DNA from: Ophioderma brevispina
Lineage: Eukaryota > Echinodermata > Ophiuroidea > Amphilepidida > Ophiodermatidae
Length of the DNA: 64,000 nucleotides
Assembly (NCBI GenBank): GCA_023653785.1
Contig: JAMKCH010019811.1
Span: forward strand, 1 to 64,000
Direction of reading: 5' to 3'
A program made the position numbers and the translations under genes. Every line of letters begins with the position of its first letter. Within the stretch, counting starts at the first letter, position 1. This document shows positions 11,456 through 22,892 of this stretch, piece after piece. The notes below the pieces were generated by a model. It saw only the letters and a list, made by a program, of their open reading frames with translations. It did not search any database and was not told where the DNA came from.

Positions 11456-12302
11456 TAGTAGATTCAACCCATCGTGTCATCTCCAGTACTTTTTCGAAGG
11501 TATGGGCATTGAATGAGGGGGATGTGCAGTGGTGGAAATTAAAATTCCACTTTAAATCTATTGAAACTAGTCCGATAGCAGAGAAAAATCAATCCTAGGA
11601 TTTATAATGAAAGCATTCAAATCAACGTAAGCGAATTTAGAGCTACTCCACCATTCTGAATATTCGTATTTGCTTCAGTGGTATTCAATGTAACAGGTTA
11701 TAGTAGATTCAACCCATCGTGTCACCTCTAGTACTTTTCCGAAGGTATGGGCATTGAATGAGGGGCATGTGCATTGGGTGGAAATTAAAATTCCATGCAA
11801 AATCTATTCAAATGTGTTATCCGATAGCAGAGAAAAATCAATTCTATGCTTATTGAAAGCATTCAAGTCATCGCGTAAGCGTATTGATATCTAGATTATC
11901 TCTCAAAACATTCTAACTAATGGTATTTGCTTCAGTGGTATTCAAAGTAACAGGTGAGCTGAATGTTACTGACTTTTGAGCGATCGTGTTTTGGATACGA
12001 AGGAACACAAAAGATCATTCATGAAACAGGTGAATCTGCCCATATATTTTCTTTTCTGCCTCCTCTCCCAACTAATCGACGCTGTCCAAAACTTTTCCTC
12101 TGGTGACACGATGGGTTGAATCTACTATAGTGTTATTGACTTTGAGCGAACACAAAAGTCTTTGCACTCTCCTTGTAAAAATGATGTCAACATGAAACGC
12201 CAGATTATCTTAGTTCATGAAACAGGTAAATCGGGCCACATATTTACTAATCGACGCTGTCCCAAATTTTTCCTCTAGTGACACGATGCGTTGAATCTAC
12301 TA
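11456..12302. mobile_element. TA-flanked TIR element (family A), outer copy
   Basis: The terminal inverted repeats are TAGTAGATTCAACCCATCGT at the left and the reverse complement of TAGTAGATTCAACGCATCGT at the right. Each is flanked by TA (11454-11455 and 12303-12304). Removing the element together with one TA rejoins the RT reading frame at its edges as ...GVV-L-EWFKNYL..., so the insertion point is supported by the host frame. Without the nested copy it is about 415 bp and non-coding. TA target duplication fits a Tc1/mariner-related MITE (inference). Confidence 0.85.
11701..12127. mobile_element. Second copy of the same TIR element, nested in the first
   Basis: A 427 bp element with the same TIRs and the same interior order ('GGTATGGGCATTGAATGAGG', 'GCAGAGAAAAATCAAT', 'GTATTCAAAGTAACAGG'). 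It is flanked by TA at 11699-11700 and 12128-12129. It sits in the outer copy at the point after 'TGTAACAGGT', where its own interior reads 'AGTAACAGGTGAGC'. It is therefore a self-family insertion rather than a tandem duplication. Confidence 0.8.
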
Positions 12303-12304
12303 TA

Positions 12305-12715
12305 ATACAACACCAAGAAATCCATAATGTTCTAACTTCTGAAGCAGTATTCCATGGTCAATGGTGTCGAATGCTTTTGATAAAAATATTCCAATAGTCG
12401 TTTCGTTTTTTTCTACTCCAAAATTTTATCAAGTAGCTGTACTATGGCCATGGAAACCAAATTGTTTATCATTCAGGATTTTATGAGTATCAATATAATC
12501 TACAGAACTATCAAATACGAGTCTTTCCAGAATTTTTGAAATGCATGGTAAAAGAGATACCGGACGATAGTTTGAGAAGATTTCGGCGTATTGTTTTTTT
12601 GTAGATCGGTATAATCTTAGCTACTTTTAGTTTTCAGGAACAATTCCAGTGGATATTGATAAGTTGAATATTCTTGTGAGAGGTGCCACAATCTCTTTAG
12701 CTACCTTTTTATTAT
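12305..12715 (-). mobile_element. Non-LTR retrotransposon, RT fingers part
   Basis: The minus-strand reading is KEIVAPLTRIFNLSISTGI, AKIIPIYKK, NYRPVSLLPCISKILERLV, DTHKILNDKQFGFHGHSTAT and [16 protein letters not shown]. These are RT blocks 1 to 3 of CR1/L2-like elements. In-frame stops (for example after VPEN and after STAT) and a frameshift before DHG are present. It continues across the TIR insertion into the part at 11453. Confidence 0.85.
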
Positions 12716-13300
12716 AAAGTTACCGATGTTATCAATTTTATTAAGACATTTCTTGAGGAGCCAAGTAGGTATTGGATCTTGTCCACAAGATGAAGAAGGC
12801 GATTTCATAATAATGCTCCGAACATCCTCCTCAGAAAAAGTTGTCAATCCAGAGAGAGTGTATGTAGCTCTAGTAGATTCGCAGAAATCAGTTGAAAGGC
12901 CGGTGGAAGAGGTCATCTTAAATTCTTCACTGATACGCTTAATTTTGTCAACAAAATAATTTGAGAATCGCTCAACAAGGGGAACATCAGATGTGTCAGC
13001 AGGAAGAACTTTAGTATATTTGGGGGTACTTATGCTGTCAATCTTCTTAAACAGTTGGCTTAAGTCATATCCTTCCAATTGTATAACATGATTATCACGT
13101 TGGCCTGTTTAAGAAGGTGATGATAACGTTTACATTCTTCTTTGAAGATCTGTCTGAGAATTTCCAGTTTGGTGGAATACCAACGGCGCTCATGGCGACG
13201 CACTTGTTGTTTCACTTTCCGCAACTCCTCGTTTAAACCAAGGTGCATGTGGGCGACGTGTAATTTTCCGAGTTATGAGAGGTGCAGGTTTCACAGAGAA
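12715..13300 (-). mobile_element. Non-LTR retrotransposon, linker between endonuclease and RT
   Basis: The minus strand encodes FWFSVKPAPLITRKI, RPHAPWFNEELRKVKQQVRR, ERRWYSTKLEILRQIFKEE, and after a frameshift LVERFSNYFVDKIKRISEEF, EEDVRSIIMKSPSSSCGQD and PIPTWLLKKCLN. This is the usual segment between the APE endonuclease and RT of CR1-like proteins (HAPWFN..L and CGLDPIPT-like motifs). Near 12715 the text changes abruptly to KEIVAPLTRIFNLS. The join may be a deletion or the meeting of two different elements. Confidence 0.8.
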
Positions 13301-14993
13301 CCAAAACTCGTTATGTTAGGATCTTTACTAATTATCAATTAGTAGACTCGTTAGTTCAGTCAACTGAACTAGATTTTTTGAACTGAACTAGAATTTTGTG
13401 ACCGGGCTAGTGACTCGTAGAAGGCGCTGTACAATTAAAAGACTATTAGAAACGAGCCTACTACTCAGTTTGAAGTGATCTTACTAATTTAAATCGCAAA
13501 ACTAGTTCCGGACGTTCTACCCACTAGTTTTGGTCTACGAATTATTACGTCAGACCAGTGGTATTCTGCTACTTGATCTACTAGTTTTTTGACGCCAACA
13601 TTTCCCGCCACTGTCTTGCCCGTTGCCCGTGTCTTGAAGCACGTCAGCCGTCTCAACAAGAGCTCTGAAAAAAATGTCTTAAAGGTGCGTAAATAAGACT
13701 AAGTTATATAAGCAGTTTACATGGTTGCAGTAATTGTTGTACATTTAACGTGTTTCAATGTGATTAGAGAGCATGACGCGTCAGTGACGATGGATTCTGG
13801 AACTTGAGTCACATTGCCGTGCAGTGTACGCTCATGTGTAGTGTATAGTCACAGTAGTGTATGAGTCGCAGGCATGAGTATTATTAAGCTTACCCAGGGC
13901 CGTCCCCAGAGGGGGACAAATGTTGTCGGCAAAATGTTGACTTGTCGGCGATAAGGGTATAATGTCGGCGCAACTGATCGATGCGCGCATTATCGGCGTT
14001 TCACTCCTCGGCATTTGTTGTTTGTTTTTGTGTCTTGTTTCATAGCAGCTTGAGAATGACTTGCTCCAACACCCCCCCCCCTTCAGAATTTCGATCCGAG
14101 TGAAAAATAATTTGGGTCTACCTGGCGAGCGCAGCGAGCCTGAAAATTTGATAATTCTTGAATCCGACCCATGATTTTGTCGGCAACACAGACTCAACAC
14201 CCCCCATTAAAAATGGTCTGGGGACGCCCCTGACTGCTTACCGTACATGCCGTATGGAAAAGCAAAAGATTGTAACTCATGAACATGCTGGTATATGCCT
14301 ATTCTGCATGGGTACCAGCCTTAGTAACCATTCCACCAAAAACCCTAGGGTCTGTGATTCCACACTGTTGGGTGTAGTGTATAGGCCTATTCATGGGCAT
14401 GTCATGTATACCCCTTGCTATAACTGTCTCCCCAGTTGTGTTTCTCTCCCGGGGTTGTGAACAGGCTCGTAGCCAGACTTAGTATAGACTGGTGGCACGG
14501 ATCATCCCGGGGATGATCATACACGTCAATGTGACTCAAGTTCCAGAATCCATAATTGCCATGCTCTCTATAACATCACAATAAACATGTTGAATGTCAC
14601 AATTATAGCAACCAGGTAAACTGCCAATATCATAAAATTTACCCACCTTTCAGAGCATATGTGGCAACCTAGTACAAACATCCCTACCAAATATCCCTAC
14701 CAATTGCCCTACTATTCAGTGAAAGTAGTAGAAACTGCCCTATTAACAAAAGTAGTAAAAATCGACATCATTTTTACTAGTTTATAAACTAGTAGAAGCC
14801 CCTCTAATACTAGTAGGACAATTTGTAGGAACCTCCTGACGAATTTCCTTATTAACCATGAGCTAGTTCAGCAAACTTGTTCAGCTGCTACTACCAGTTA
14901 GATAAATTAGTACGGCCTGAAGAACTAATTATTAGTTAGTAAAAATCGACATCAATTGTACTAGTTTCAAATTAGTAAGCAAGCGAGTTTTGG
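13301..14993. mobile_element. 1.7 kb long-inverted-repeat element inside the non-LTR ORF
   Basis: The left end is CCAAAACTCG (13301) and the right end CGAGTTTTGG (14984-14993). Inside lie inverted arms. The clearest part is 13735-13845 against 14518-14600, both with 'ACTCAAGTTCCAGAATCCAT' (one as reverse complement). It interrupts the endonuclease-RT protein between LLANTE(NQ) and FSVKPAPL. Interior ACTAGT-rich stretches match weakly between the arms. No transposase was seen, so it is non-autonomous. The exact ends and target duplication are uncertain. Confidence 0.65.
13895..14232. mobile_element. 338 bp MITE with CAGGG termini, nested in the 1.7 kb element
   Basis: The termini are CAGGGCCGTCCCCAGA and the inverse TCTGGGGACGCCCCTG. 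CAGGG-type ends are typical of hAT-derived MITEs (established for the superfamily; its application here is inference). The flanks 'AGCTTACC' and 'GCTTACC' resemble each other but are offset by a few bases, so the 8 bp target duplication is not clean. It lies between the two arms of the larger element, as a nested insertion would. Confidence 0.6.
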
Positions 14994-14999
14994 TTTTCA

Positions 15000-15990
15000 G
15001 TGTTGGCAAGCAAGTTAGATAAAACAAAATCATATTGTGTTACTAAGTGATCAAGATCAGAGGCAGGCGACAAATGTAAAGAGGAATTTTTCATTACGGA
15101 AGGCATCAATGTCAAGTTTGCGCATTTTTATTTCCATTTTAGCTGGGTCAGGTCTACCAATATCTAGTAAACATTTGACGGCAGCATGATCAGAAGGTAA
15201 ATAGTTGGTAGGAGACAAATTAGACACAACGTTAGCCGATTCACGAGTCAAAATTAAATCCAAGGTATGGCCACCACGGTGTGTTGGAAAAGACAGGTGC
15301 TGCTTCATAGAAGCTGATGTAATAATATCCAAGAACATTAAAGCTTCTCGATCAGATGGAATTTCCACATGAAAATTGAAATCACCTGTTATCATAACAT
15401 AGCCAGGTATACAGGAAACAAGTTCAAGAAACTCAGAAAATTCAAGCATGAATGTACTTGTGGTGAACTGCTTATTTTGAAATCTTTGTGGGCGGTAGAT
15501 AACGATGAGACAAAGAGGTTTTTGATCATTTGCAGTTATTGAAAGGTAAATATATTCCAAAGATGTAAATAGATTTGCATCATGTACACCACTTTAAAAT
15601 TTTTTCCTAAGAAATATTAATACACCACCACCATTCCTGTTTTTCTGAGGAACATGGTGTAACTGATAATGTGGAAAAGTATATAGAAGTAAGATCAGCG
15701 ATGGCATGATTATCACGATGAACACCATTTAGCCAAGTCTCAGTTATTGCAAGTATGTCAATACTATTGGAAATAATCAAGCCTGAGATCATTGCTGTCT
15801 TTGATCTGATTGATTGAGCATTTCATAGAGCAAAATTCGAATCAATAGACTTCGCTGGTGAAGAAGTGAGTTGATCAAGAGAGTGTGCAGATGTTGTGAG
15901 CGCGACAATTTTATTTTTATTACTTCCTCGCTTACCCTGTGAGATCTTCGAGGTGGACGAGGATAGATTCCAATAATGTCAACCAAGTTC
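15000..15990 (-). mobile_element. Non-LTR retrotransposon, APE-type endonuclease domain
   Basis: The minus-strand blocks are SNSIDILAITETWLNG (about 15770), LCLIVIYRPQRF, YVMITGDFNFHV (about 15390), FPTHRGGHTLDLILTRES (about 15275) and NYLPSDHAAVKCLLDI (about 15205). These are the catalytic E-T-W-L, G-D-F-N and S-D-H motifs of the apurinic-like endonuclease. The reading continues DLDHLVTQYDFVLSNLLANT up to the 1.7 kb insertion. Upstream, an NAQSIRSKT-like start is shifted out of frame near 15800. No ORF1 was seen. Confidence 0.85.
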
Positions 15991-17290
15991 AGGAAAGTCT
16001 CAGACAGTGAAGTAATAGTTGATCTACATGAGAGTAGTTGTTCACGATTATAGACAATTTTATGTTGACAGAGTTTAGTGTCAGCAGAGTTTTATTCACT
16101 ATATCAGGTCCAGGGTTGGGGTTAACATCACCAGAAACTAATAAACTAATTGAAAAGTGGCTCTAGAATTTGGGTTGTAAGCAATGCGGGTGACCAGAAA
16201 CTTTGAAAGATGTATAACTTTCTGAGTACAACATGGTGTATTCCAAAGGCTGTAAACAGTAGGGCCTGCAAGGCATAAAACCCCAGACAGGACGATGACC
16301 ATGAAGTACACGGCCATTGTCTAATTAAGGTTCTATTGATCCATCACAATAGACTGAGTATTGATTAGGATGGTCAGCAGGAAGCAGTGATGTGTGGGTG
16401 TAGCCATGGCAGAACAGCACACAAACAAAAAATGAAGACTCTAGAGCAACTTTCAAACTTTCAACAAATATTCAAAAAATAGAATATCCAAGTGTGAAAA
16501 ATGTGTGACAACAGCTTTCAGATGGTATAATTTTCAAGCTGTAATTCACACTATGTCCAGGATAAAGTACACTAAATACAGACGGTGTTTTCTTGAGTGG
16601 TCTCAACTGTCCAGGAGCGCCAACCCATTTAAAAGTTAAAGGTCCCAGGAAATGAGATGATAAACCTAGTCCAAATCTTTACGGGGCATTCCATTCCAAT
16701 AAACAGAATACACTACCAGTGACATCATTAGTGAAACTATTGATTTTCAGTCAGTGCCAAGAATAGATTCACACCAGTCACCTGGAATTGTCTATTACTC
16801 TGTGAAAAATCAATAGTTTCACCAATGATGTCATCACCAACCCAAATATTGAATGCTTTCTCGCCCCTCCTTGTAGACTTGACACAAACCACATCAATTT
16901 TATTTGCATTTCCTGAGACCTTAACAAACTCTCGTTGCATAAACAATATAAACAAATCTACTTTTATGTTATTCGAAAACAAAGACAATATCACATTTAT
17001 AAAATATACATATTTCAAGGGTCCCCTTCACCAAATTTACATGAAATGAGCACAATTCATATGTTACAAATATTGTGTCTAAGTATACTGGTATTCTTTT
17101 TAGACTAAGACATACACTTCCTTCCGCAACTTTATTTTTCCTTTATTCTAGTATTGTAATATCATTTGGGCTGAAAACAATAACTGTAACCTTCACACCA
17201 TTCATTTAGAACAAAAGAAGATTGTTCACCTTTGCACTAACTCGCACTACCTTGCTCACATATCCCCTCCACTCAGGATATTCACTGTTT
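15990..17290. other. No gene recognised; one small hairpin element
   Basis: Non-coding on inspection of both strands. The open stretches here are short and match nothing I know. The only structure is the inverted repeat at 16718-16837, listed separately. Confidence 0.4.
16718..16837. repeat. Short inverted repeat (about 30 nt arms)
   Basis: Arms 16718-16746 and 16805-16837 share 'GTGAAACTATTGATTTT' and its reverse complement, plus GACATCATT outside it. The loop is about 58 bases. It could be a very small MITE or a hairpin in intron RNA. Confidence 0.6.
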
Positions 17291-17572
17291 ATGACAATCC
17301 ATAAACTTGCCCTTTTTGATTCAAATTCAAAAATAGACTGCTACCTGGTATATTTGATAATTATTTTCAGTTTACTAATCAAACCCGTTCTTACCGTACC
17401 AGATCTGGCAACTTGTTTAGGCCGCATAATTTTTCTTCAGATCTTGCAGGAAACACAATTAAAACTCAGGGGCCTCTTTTATGGAACTCTGTTGATTTAA
17501 ATATCCATTCAAGTAACTCAGTTAATTTTTTTAAGAATAATTTCAAGCACTTTCTTCTTTCACAATGAAATC
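17290..17572 (+). mobile_element. Non-LTR retrotransposon, ORF2 C-terminal tail
   Basis: The plus-strand reading NIHKLALF is followed, after frameshifts, by GIFDNYFQFTNQTRSYRTRS, GNLFRPHNFSSDLAGNTIKT, QGPLLWNSVDLNIHSS and FFKNNFKHFLLSQ, then a stop at about 17572. This matches the conserved post-RT tail (TRS..NLFRP, QGPKLWNSLP, FKK.LK..LLS) of CR1/L2-like elements. Nothing of the RT itself remains upstream. Confidence 0.7.
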
Positions 17573-18280
17573 GGAAATGATGCGTTTTGCTTGCGTAGTG
17601 TAATTTTTTCTCCTGTAAATTTTTAAAATAAAACGGCTGCAATAATTCTATGATCTTGTCCCAAACCATGCAGGCATTGAAAATGTACAAGCAGTCTTGA
17701 TCAGTCTTGACAAAAAACATGCCACTCTCTTTCACTTTAAAATTGCCCAATTGGAAATCAACATTATTATTTAGTTTCACGGTTGAGAAATTCTCTCATT
17801 TATTTTCAAACGGCAAACACTTCACACAAACTCGAATGGTGGGTGACTCGGTAGTTTGTTACGTGAGTAGGCCTACAGGTCACGCAATGGTATTGATTAC
17901 TGTTAGCCATCATGATTGCCCCATAGACTTACCTGTGTGAAAAGTGGTTTTTTGACCATTTTTCTCTACACGGCCGCTTTGTTTTCAACGCCGTTTTCAT
18001 CAGGTTCAAACAAGATATTGTAGTTAATAAATCTCTTCAAATAATTGTGATATGTTCACCCACTTTTGAGAAATTTGCAGACATAAAGTGTAAACCACTC
18101 TGTAGCAAGTCACTGTCCAATGTTGTCTTTGCACGTAGAGTAAGATAATAGGCTATTTATTTCAAATTATGTAACATAAATAGTATATTAATAGGACATT
18201 AACCCAAGACCGTCAGCTCTGTTTTCCACCTTGCAATCGATGCGCACAAAGAGAACTAAACCTCACTCTAGATGGAGAAA
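17573..18280. other. No feature seen
   Basis: AT-rich intronic sequence. The open stretches at 17707-17940 and nearby show no domain, repeat or splice-bounded module that I can recognise. Confidence 0.35.
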
Positions 18281-18288
18281 AACGTCAC

Positions 18289-19125
18289 ATGACCCAACAC
18301 CGTAGTACATTGGTGTCACAATGGACCGCAGCCTTACTTTCAATCAACACACGCAAGGCAGTCGGTGCCAAGACGCAGTCTCGTGGCAACCTCCTCGAAG
18401 ACTCGCAGGAACTGGATGGGTCCTTTGACACCTTACATACCTCAACTGTTGCCTTGGCATACCCACCGCTTAATACGCTGCACCAGTATGGAGTCACAGC
18501 GTACATTCACACAAGATTGATGTCTGTTCTGAATGATGCAATTAACTTGTTAGTGGTTGCCTTTGGCGACGCCTGTAGAAGACCTTCCAATTCTTGTCCT
18601 GGAATAGCTCCTGCAAACCTTAGGAGGAACTTACAGATGAGCAAGCTCGCCAAGAAATGTTATGAACCTGGTAGCCTAATCCCACCCCAACACCCTTTGA
18701 GGATCAAGAAATTCCCGAATCACTTTGCTACCCATCCATGACACTGCAGTCCCAGTATCCCTATCGATCATCCTGGATCATGGACAGATGTATGAGCAAA
18801 TGTGTCACCTCTACTTTGAAACCTAAAGCATTTTGTGGACGCCCATCTAGCAAGCCCAAAGGCGTGACCGAAAGCATGGGTCAACCTCAACATACCAGAA
18901 CTGGCGTTGGTCGTAGAAAGAACTTCCTTCACAAGATCGGAGTAAGAACCTTCACCAACTGCGATTGGTGGAGAGCCACAAACCAGTTCGACACATCACG
19001 AATGACTGTGAATGTCTCCAGTCCCCAAGAGACTTCCAGGCCTGAATCAACCTGATGATGAAACGTATCAGCTGGTTAAGACGATCTTCCCACTGTGATT
19101 TTGGACTGGCACGAACGAACGAACG
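18289..19125 (+). mobile_element. Non-LTR retrotransposon, ORF2 C-terminal end with ACGA tail
   Basis: A plus-strand open stretch of 150 codons (18289-18741) is followed, after a frameshift, by the typical end of ORF2. It has TRTGVGRRKNFLHKIG, TNCD(C/W), a frame-shifted match to THITNDC, and a leucine-poor tail. The sequence ends in (ACGA)n at 19110-19123, a known style of CR1-like 3' terminus. The first ORF (about 18289-18740) would be the thumb/C-terminal part; that is inference from its position. Confidence 0.6.
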
Positions 19126-19949
19126 AGTACTTAATATGCTGATTGTATAGAATAATGGGTTGGCAAAACTAATGTAGCGCCTTGTTCCTTTTGATCAACC
19201 CACCATTGTATATCTGATTTATTTTTGTATTTTACACGGTGAAATAAACTGAAACTTATGTTTTGACATTTCATTTTTATACCGAGTTATCAGGATTATG
19301 CAATTATCGTCCAGTCATTTTCTTACAAATATTTTTCTTAAATATCGCAGGGTGAGAAAACAACAAAATACATAAGAAAAACCAGCCCTAGTGATATTTA
19401 ATTACATTAAATTGTGTACTAAGCCAAAAATAAATGCTTTAAATATCTTTTAAATTGTTAATAGAAATCTTAAATATAGAAGATGATGCATAATTGGTAA
19501 ATTTCGCACACGTCGCTTCACTTTGAACCGAACGTGAAAGTATGATTGAAGATAAATATGACAAAAACAACGGTTATGCTTAATATACGTTCTGTCATCG
19601 AGGAAATCAAATCGGAACTGAAACACTGGAACAAATACACACACTGGCCAAAAGTATTGCAACATGTAGAAAAACATTTATTTCAAAAATTAATTTTATA
19701 ATTGTACTGCCAGGAGTTCTTGAGTTCTTTTGTTTCTGTGTCTGTATTCGCTTCTGGAGTGCAATCGGCAGTTATCGTCGCCGTTTCTTTAATCCGCCAT
19801 ATTTAGGAACATGACAATCAAAACGTTTTTCACCCTCGGATTCTGGGGAATAGCATCTGTATGAAAACCACTTAGGAATTTAATACGTAACGTGTGGTCA
19901 AGATTCCATGCTATAATTTGAAATCAATATGAGATTATGAATTTTTGTT

Positions 19950-20580
19950 TGGTGGTCTGTTGTGGGGGTGGTTGCAATTCTTATGGCCAGTGTGTGTACG
20001 TAAATATTTAGTACAGGAAATCTGGCCAGTCGGAAAATTTGGAAATCAAGATAAAATTACAGCAGGGTGGGCAGCTTTCAGCAGACACAAAGATATTCTA
20101 ATAGAAAAGAAAATAACAAGTTGCTTGAAAAGGAAACTCTTCAATCAGTGTATTTTGCCAGCTATCACTCCTGGAAGTGAAACCCGTTGCCCGACCCCGA
20201 GCAAGGAAATGGATAGGAGAATCCAAACAACCCAAAGTATGGAAAGGATGGTGCTGGGAGACCATACAACAAACATATAGATAAGAGAACAAAACTCACA
20301 AAAAAATACAACTAATGCCATTAGTAATGACAAAAAGAATCAATTGAAGAGTCGGCCTGACATTTAGGAAGAATGAGAGATGAAAGATGGAGCCAGATTA
20401 CAACAGAATGGCAACCACTGAATGGAAGAAGAAAACGAGGAAGACCACATGGAAGATGGCGAGATGAGAGTGTCAGACATATAGGAACTACAGCCTGGGA
20501 GAGAAACGCACTCAACCGCAACACTTAGCATAGTTTAGGAGAGGCCTTTGCCAGCAGTGGAACGATATGGGATGATGATG
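19950..20580 (+). mobile_element. RTE-like non-LTR retrotransposon, 3' end
   Basis: The plus-strand text reads RITAGWAAFSRHKDILIEKK, SCLKRKLFNQCILPAITPG, EMDRRIQTTQSMERMVLG. After frameshifts follow IREQTK, MRDERWSQITTEWQPLNGRR, KRGRPHGRWRDE and ERNALNRNT, and then LGEAFASSGT-like codons. The element ends in a short TGATGATGA tail at about 20570. Both the protein tail and the trinucleotide repeat end are characteristic of RTE-type elements. It is truncated at the 5' side and inactive. Confidence 0.85.
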
Positions 20581-21019
20581 ACTATCGAAATTGATCTATC
20601 GAAAATAATGCAAATTTTCCAAAAACCTCTTTCACCCCATCTGTAATAACCGGTACATTTCGTGGACAAGAAAATAAATCCCCATGCGTACACCCCCGGC
20701 CGTCTGACTGAAAGAAGATCAGAAAAAAAACAATAGCTGCCCTTGAGGTTAGTGAGGGCGACCTGCAAGATCGTCGGCGTAAACATATTGTCTAGATGTT
20801 GGTTGAGGTAAACTCGCTGATATACAAGTTGAACAGCAGGGAGCAGCTCTGCCATCCTGGTCTTATCAACCAAGTACGCGTTTGCAAGCATCTTACATGT
20901 AAATTGTACAACGGTGCATATTACCAAATGCATTAAGTTACTAAAGTGGTACCCATTTATTAAACGATGTGCTTGAACTACTGGCCAGTTTATTTGCCGT
21001 TTTTTTTAGATTCTGAAGA

Positions 21020-21260
21020 GCGTATGTATTTTGACAGAGTGATGAAATTTATTGACAAACATAAGATCAACACAACAGACAAGTCGTTTAGACCCAAGCA
21101 CTCGACTAGAGCGGTTATATGAACTGGTCGATAAATAATAACGCTGTAAAAACCAACGAGTTAACTATAGGTCTTTTCATGGACTTGTCAAAAAAGCGTT
21201 TGACACTATATTAAGTATTGCAAACAAGCTTGGATTATGGAATTAAGTGGATACATTATT
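21020..21260 (+). mobile_element. Decayed reverse transcriptase fragment
   Basis: The plus strand reads RVMKFIDKHKINTTDKSFRP, KHSTRAVI, and after frameshifts ELTIGLFMDLSKK with AFDTI. These are RT blocks 2a and 3 ([14 protein letters not shown]). It has stops and no palm motif. Confidence 0.75.
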
Positions 21261-22890
21261 GGACAAATTGAGTATTTCATTCTACGTCCACATATTATGG
21301 CATTGACTTGCGGATACTGTTTGAGATAACACACATTAGTAACCCAAATATATGATTCACTGCGAAAAAAATGGTAAGAATCTGTTTCAATGATTTGAGT
21401 AGGTTAAAGGTGTGTAGATTAAGCACAAAAAAAAAAGATGCCGCCGGTGCAGGCTGGGGAACTTGGATTTTCAAAATGGCATCCAAAAGGCCGCCACATA
21501 GTTAAATTTATAGAAAGAACATAAATCAGTCGAAAAAGTGATACAGTTACAAACAAACTATGCTATATAGTTTTCGGTTATTGCAAACACACATGGCATT
21601 TCCATGCTGCCTACGCATTCCCAAATCAAGATGGCGGCCATAATTGACTGTAACATTGAAATTTACATAAAATCGATATAACTGCCGCAAAAAAGAGGCA
21701 CCCATCAATTACCTAGTCCATTACAAGTGATGTCCTCATTGAATATGTACGATCAGGGCGCAGGGGGGGACTTGATTTTTTTTTTTTAAAGCAGCAGCAA
21801 GATTGGACGATATTTACGTAATAATAGAGGTGGGCTAGAAGAAATTTGGATAGGCCTTGCATGAACAAAAAGAACTAACTACGTTAGGCTAGCTAGAGCT
21901 AGGTTAGGCCGAACCACAAGGCAGAAAACTCGCTAAAGGAAAGTCTCTTTGGTCCCCGAACCAGAAACCCTATTACCCACAATAAAAACATTTCGGACGG
22001 ATCACCGACAATACACGCGGAAACGTCCCTAACCCAAATTGTTCCCAATTTGTCAAAATATTACAACCTTCCCGATAGCTTTTGGGATGAGAAAAACATT
22101 CGGGGTGGGTTGTTAATCGTGGCGGGTAGGTATCCAAACGATTAAGTACCCCTTCTGCTTTTACGAGGGACATGCAATGCGCTCTCGATAGTTACCCTCC
22201 GCGGACCTTACTTTTGAACAGTATTTCATGGTAGTTCTCAGGCGGTGGAAGAAGGAAGGGAAGGTAGCCACCAGTACTAGAGTATTCCCGCTCCCCGACT
22301 CCATTTCTCCGGCATATAGTGCTGCAGTAGCAATATCTCCCTCTACATTGAGTGTCTCGGAGATTAAACTCTGAAACGTGGTGGCGGAACTCCAACCTCT
22401 AGCGTCCAGGTTGTCCTTGAATCAAAGAGCCTTTGAACAAATGTCCAAGAGGGAGGTTAAGCATGCACATAATGGGACCTAACCCAAGAGCCGACCAACC
22501 GATTGTGATTTTTTTGGTGTGCGCTCAGTGGATGGATATGTATATAATACTGTTCTATAGGTGGTGTGCCCATCTGCAGATCGACCCACCTGCTGCTCTG
22601 TAGGCATATGGAGCGTTTTTTTAAAAAAATATTTCAATAGGCCTTGGGCGTCCCCCCCAAAGAGTCAATTGTTACCCACCGCGATGGGGGCGCTCCATCC
22701 GGTCCTCAGAGATGGCACAGTTGTCTCTAATAGCCCAATCCTCGCGAATTTTTCTGCTGAAGGCATGTTATATGGGGGCACTAAAGGTGGATACCTCAAC
22801 ATACCGAAGGGCTTCTGAAATTCAACCAATGGGTTGAGATCGTAAGACTCTCTAGTTGACTTCCGCCTGGCCTGAGCAGAATCGCTGCAG
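21260..22890. other. No gene recognised; dispersed repeat motifs
   Basis: Near 21440-21660 are 'AAAATGGCATCC' and 'AAGATGGCGGCC' motifs of the dispersed repeat also seen near 8830 and, in related form, 27110 and 32630. The GC-richer stretch 21960-22830 has several open frames on both strands, but none shows a known domain or splice-bounded module. Confidence 0.4.
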
Positions 22891-22892
22891 CC

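Noticed and set aside
16737..17018. 93-codon open frame on the minus strand
   Set aside because: Its end lies in the small inverted repeat at 16718-16837 and the rest matches nothing known.
20535..20933. 132-codon open frame on the minus strand
   Set aside because: It overlaps the tail of the plus-strand RTE fragment and its end codes over the TGATGA repeat. No domain seen.
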